Shown: positions 47,943-50,552 of the stretch, piece by piece
Layout: every line of letters starts with the position of its first letter
How positions within the stretch are numbered: the first letter of the stretch is position 1
Source of the DNA: Emmonsiellopsis sp. PD_33
Lineage: Eukaryota > Ascomycota > Eurotiomycetes > Onygenales > Ajellomycetaceae
Direction: 5' to 3'
Length of the DNA: 50,552 bases
Assembly (NCBI GenBank): GCA_032988165.1
Contig: JANTQF010000254.1
Span: 1 to 50,552 of the forward strand
Translations under genes and position numbers: made by a program
Notes under the pieces: model-generated
Told to the model about the DNA's origin: nothing
What the model saw: only the letters and a program-made list of their open reading frames with translations
The model's database searches: none

Positions 47943-48951
47943 TCATAGGCACATTCCAACCCACTCTTCCCAGCGCCGGATGCCGCTTCCAAGATCGCCA
48001 TCGTCGCTCTTCACCGCACCTCCAACCACATCGACTTTAATTCCTATTTGCTCCTCTAGCAACTGGAAAGTAAACGGCCCGTCATCCTCATCGCCGCCCA
48101 ACATATCTTGCTCCTCCTCTGCCGATGCACCCACGCTCACATCCAAAAGGCCCTTCCGCGTTGACTGACGGATTTTTTCAATTTCAGATTCTAGCCTCGA
48201 TTTCACCGAACCGGGGGGTAGAGCGGTAAACAGATCCTGCTTGTTGGCCGCCACGAGCACAGGGATGTTGGCTATCTTCTTCGATATCCGGCTTCCATTA
48301 CTGTAGACTCGTTTTTGCAAGGTCATAAGAATGTCATGTAGATACTTGGCGGCATCGCGCAGCAGTTCGTCGCTCTGGGAGAGCGTAGCTGAATCCAGCA
48401 TGAAGATCACCCCACGAACGCCGGATACGGCTTTTTTTGTGCTCGATAATGCATCCAACGATTCGATTCCTTGCGAAGCTCGTAGCTTGCCGTGGCCGGG
48501 GGTATCGCGTAGCCGGTAGCGAATGGGGTTCTTTGAGGATTCTCCGAGGGATGGGTCGTTGACGGAACGGTATTTATTCGAGCCGGTGGGCACGGTTGGA
48601 GGGAGGGCTACGGATACAAGCGAAGAGGTCTGGGAGGTGTGAGTTTCGCGAGGGGGGTTGGGGCGGGATATCGAGCGTTGTTCCAACTATAGGAGAGGTG
48701 TTAGGTATATTTCGTCCAGCCGTCACTGTAAACCACGCAGGGGAACAACGTACAAGGGAACATAGAGCGGTTTTCCCCGAGCCGCTGGGTCCGAGAAGTA
48801 AGAAATCCTTGGAAGCATCGGCGGGGGCAGCTCGGTAGAGATAGAGGTGGAGGAGCACGGGAAGGGAGAAGGCTATGAGAAAAGTGACAGCGATGGCAGC
48901 GAGATTGCCGGACAGCAGGGCTGTGGCAATCCCCGCGGGAGTCCAGTCCAT
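47943..48951 (-). CDS. Signal recognition particle receptor subunit beta
   Basis: Two exons: 48951-48754 and 48686-47943, donor GTACGT, acceptor TAG, phase 0, 313 residues. One N-terminal membrane helix lies at about 16-39. The GTPase domain follows: G1 GPSGSGKT at 54-61, G3 DTPGHGK, G4 NKQD, and FMLDS as the beta-strand before the switch region. The intron cuts just after the P-loop. This is the Arf-like, membrane-anchored subunit that docks the SRP receptor alpha subunit to the ER for co-translational targeting. The family normally has DxxGH in G3, and DTPGH agrees. An acidic insert (AEEEQDMLGGDEDD) lies before the final helix. Exon 2 opens with TTG as an internal Leu codon, so it is not an independent gene start. 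Confidence 0.92.
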
Positions 48952-49632
48952 GGCAGGATAACCAGCAAACAGACAAGTGAGAAACGGCGGAGTTGAATAT
49001 CGAGATAGGGCGGCTTGGTTGGTTCAGGATGTGGTGGTGGTTGTGGCCGGTTGGGGAATAATTTTTATGCGGGATGGTCGTCATATTTAGGTTATTTAGC
49101 CAGCTGTTTAGCTCTGTGCTTCACCACATCCAGACTTTACATTTCCCGGCCCAGGAGCTAGTCCAGAAATGAGAGAACTCTCATGTTTATTGCCCACCGA
49201 CATCATATAGCTACGTCTCTGCAGTTTGGGTGATACTATGGAAAACATAGTATCCAGTTCTCTTTCTCATAGGCGCGTCCAACCATAACAGACTATGTAT
49301 GAATCTATGATAGGCAGACAGCACACTGATAAGGAGAAAGTGTCCCGGAGGTCTGGGGGAGAGTAAGAAGCCCCGGGAAGGACAGAGTCAACAAGAGATG
49401 ACAGCAAGCAGCTTCCTTCTCAATGGGAATCAAGGAAGTGATGGATACTCCCACAGTTCCTTCTCCAGTCTTGTTTGTTTACATTCACCAGGCCCTCTTG
49501 TCTGTCTCTTTTCTTCTCTTCTTCCCATCTTCCCATCTTTCGGTCCTCATGATCTGCCTGTTTTCCCCCTTATCTGTCTCTCTTCTTCTTCTTCTTTTCT
49601 CCAACCCACCATTGTTTCTACCATCTTTTAAC
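48952..49632. promoter_or_regulatory. Divergent spacer with a long pyrimidine tract before the micro-genes
   Basis: About 680 bp between the SRP receptor beta start (-) and the first micro-gene (+). From about 49480 to 49625 the plus strand is strongly C/T-rich, the usual look of a fungal core promoter and 5' leader, and it ends just before the ATG at 49633. Open frames over this tract are Ser/Leu/Pro-rich artefacts of the pyrimidine bias. Confidence 0.45.
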
Positions 49633-49933
49633 ATGCTGGACTCCTTCACCATTGTTGATATTACATTTTCTATCATGTCATTTGTTCTAATTGCCATCAA
49701 CTTACTTCTGTATGTGTTCTGGATATCCCAAGTGGGAAGATATACTGATAAGCCAAATTACAGCCGTATATTGGACCGGCAGCCCCAACTCTCGTTCCCA
49801 AAGAACAACCAAGGTAAGCCAGAAGCCCTCCTAACTTTGAGTGAGTGAAATCAGGCTGAAAGAACAATAAGCAGACGTGGAGAACAGACTGCAGCAGCAA
49901 GATACCGACCTGGAAACTATTTTATATTGCTAA
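49633..49933 (+). CDS. Micro-gene A: single-pass membrane micro-protein of unknown family
   Basis: Proposed exons: 49633-49709, 49764-49813, 49875-49933; 61 residues. Intron 1 is GTATGT...TTACAG with CTGAT branch-like sequence, and intron 2 is GTAAGC...GCAG with CCTAAC. Exon 1 encodes a hydrophobic helix (TFSIMSFVLIAINLLL), exon 2 a basic segment RILDRQPQLSFPKNNQ, exon 3 a short heptad-like polar helix ending ILYC. An unspliced 141-codon frame covers the first two exons, but comparison with the tandem copy at 49935 shows that the intron positions match and that only exons keep protein similarity. Relative to that copy it lacks a counterpart of exon 4, so it may be truncated. Its stop lies one base before the next gene's ATG. 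I recognise no family. Confidence 0.5.
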
Positions 49934-49934
49934 A

Positions 49935-50431
49935 ATGCCAGACAACACTTCGATTGTTCACTTATCTATTTCAATCCTATCATTGATTATCATTTCCCTC
50001 AACTTCATCTTGTATGTGTGTTCTGATATTTCAGGTTGGATGATATACTGATGATAAGCCAAATTACAGGCGTATCCTTGATAGACGCCCGCAACTCTCA
50101 TTTCCAAGGAATAACCAGGGTAAACCAGAAGCCCTCCTAACTTTGAGTGTGAAATTGAGGTTGACAAATGTGTTTCTGGTCGGAAGAGTTAGAAAATCGT
50201 ATAGCCAGGTTAGAAGAGGCAACCCCAAAGCGTGAGGAGCAACATGCTGGTAAGCTGCCCCCCCTACCACAAAGTGCATGATTGTGGGGTTTGACATTGG
50301 GACTAACCACCCTGGGAATGTGTTTCTGGTTCCCAGAATTCATCACACTGGACAGATTTGATGTGGCCTCCAACTCTCGCAATAGGACGGCTTCAATCGG
50401 GGATACGATTAAGGGGGAAGGGGGCGACTAA
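49935..50431 (+). CDS. Micro-gene B: paralog of micro-gene A with coiled coil and C-terminal tail
   Basis: Proposed exons: 49935-50011, 50070-50119, 50187-50249, 50337-50431; all GT-AG, phases 2, 1, 1, 94 residues. Exons 1 and 2 are exactly as long as in the upstream copy (77 and 50 nt). Exon 1 gives a membrane helix (SISILSLIIISLNFIL), exon 2 RILDRRPQLSFPRNNQ (14 of 16 residues shared), exon 3 a coiled coil ELENRIARLEEATPKREEQ, and exon 4 EFITLDRFDVASNSRNRT with a Gly-rich end before TAA. The reading frame is destroyed if any intron is kept, which supports the model. Introns 2 and 3 both end in AATGTGTTTCTGGT shortly before the acceptor. Likely topology is a short luminal end, one helix and a cytosolic coiled coil, by inference. 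The function is unknown. Confidence 0.55.
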
Positions 50432-50552
50432 TTCTTGATCTTGCGCAAATTTTTCTCTTCTTTAGTTTGTATGAAAACGGACTATTAGCGAGCGAAAGTC
50501 GTGACAAAGGAGGAGTGTAAAAAGTATCTACTACTACTTATAGAAGAGATCC

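Noticed and set aside
49423..49848. 141-codon unspliced frame over the first micro-gene
   Set aside because: Its first half is an artefact of the pyrimidine-rich promoter and it reads through introns whose sequence is shared with the tandem copy; the spliced model fits both copies.

Overview
The window is nuclear DNA from a filamentous ascomycete, most likely a Eurotiomycete. Onygenales is my impression only, not something I could test. The evidence is the many short introns (about 48-155 nt, GT...AG, with CTAAC/CTGAT-like branch sites), pyrimidine-rich promoters, and a fungal gene set: a ferrichrome-type siderophore synthetase, AKR1, a Kre9/Knh1 protein and a Pho80-type cyclin. Most genes are split, so I rebuilt the models by matching splice sites and reading phase by hand. 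There is no sign of bacterial, plasmid or CRISPR sequence.

Layout. 1-1251: G/T-rich low-complexity start, no gene. 1252-1656 (-): small soluble cytochrome b5. 2182-5553 (-): intronless DEAH spliceosomal helicase of the Prp2/Cdc28/DHX16 type. 7182-10783 (-): Wee1-type kinase, with a 2.9-kb gene-free region upstream. 13688-29489 (-): the dominant feature, a nine-exon nonribosomal peptide synthetase of about 5,110 residues with order A-T-C-A-T-C-T-C-A-T-C-T-C-T-C, a SidC-type ferricrocin/ferrichrome synthetase. 30375-32895 (-): Akr1-type DHHC palmitoyltransferase. 33764-34537 (-): Pho80-like cyclin. 35648-37442 (-): coiled-coil protein resembling augmin subunit HAUS3. 38115-39621 (-): Ca2+/H+ exchanger-family protein with altered signature motifs. 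41113-42900 (+): cystathionine beta-synthase, divergent from the exchanger. 43317-44863 (+): short-chain dehydrogenase with an apparent GA splice donor. 45798-46826 (-): secreted Kre9/Knh1-like wall protein. 46982-47538: probable MITE-like fold-back element. 47943-48951 (-): SRP receptor beta subunit. 49633-50431 (+): two tandem, paralogous, intron-rich micro-genes of an unrecognised family.

How the genes relate. This is not an obvious biosynthetic cluster. The siderophore synthetase stands alone among housekeeping genes (splicing, cell cycle, palmitoylation, phosphate/cyclin control, spindle, ion transport, sulfur amino acids, ER targeting). That fits SidC-type enzymes, which make the intracellular siderophore from hydroxyornithine precursors produced by enzymes encoded elsewhere.

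The least explained part is the right end. Two about 300-bp tandem units each encode a membrane-helix exon plus a conserved basic exon. They share the same exon lengths and phases, the first stop lies one base before the second start, and their introns look more alike than the synonymous sites of their exons.
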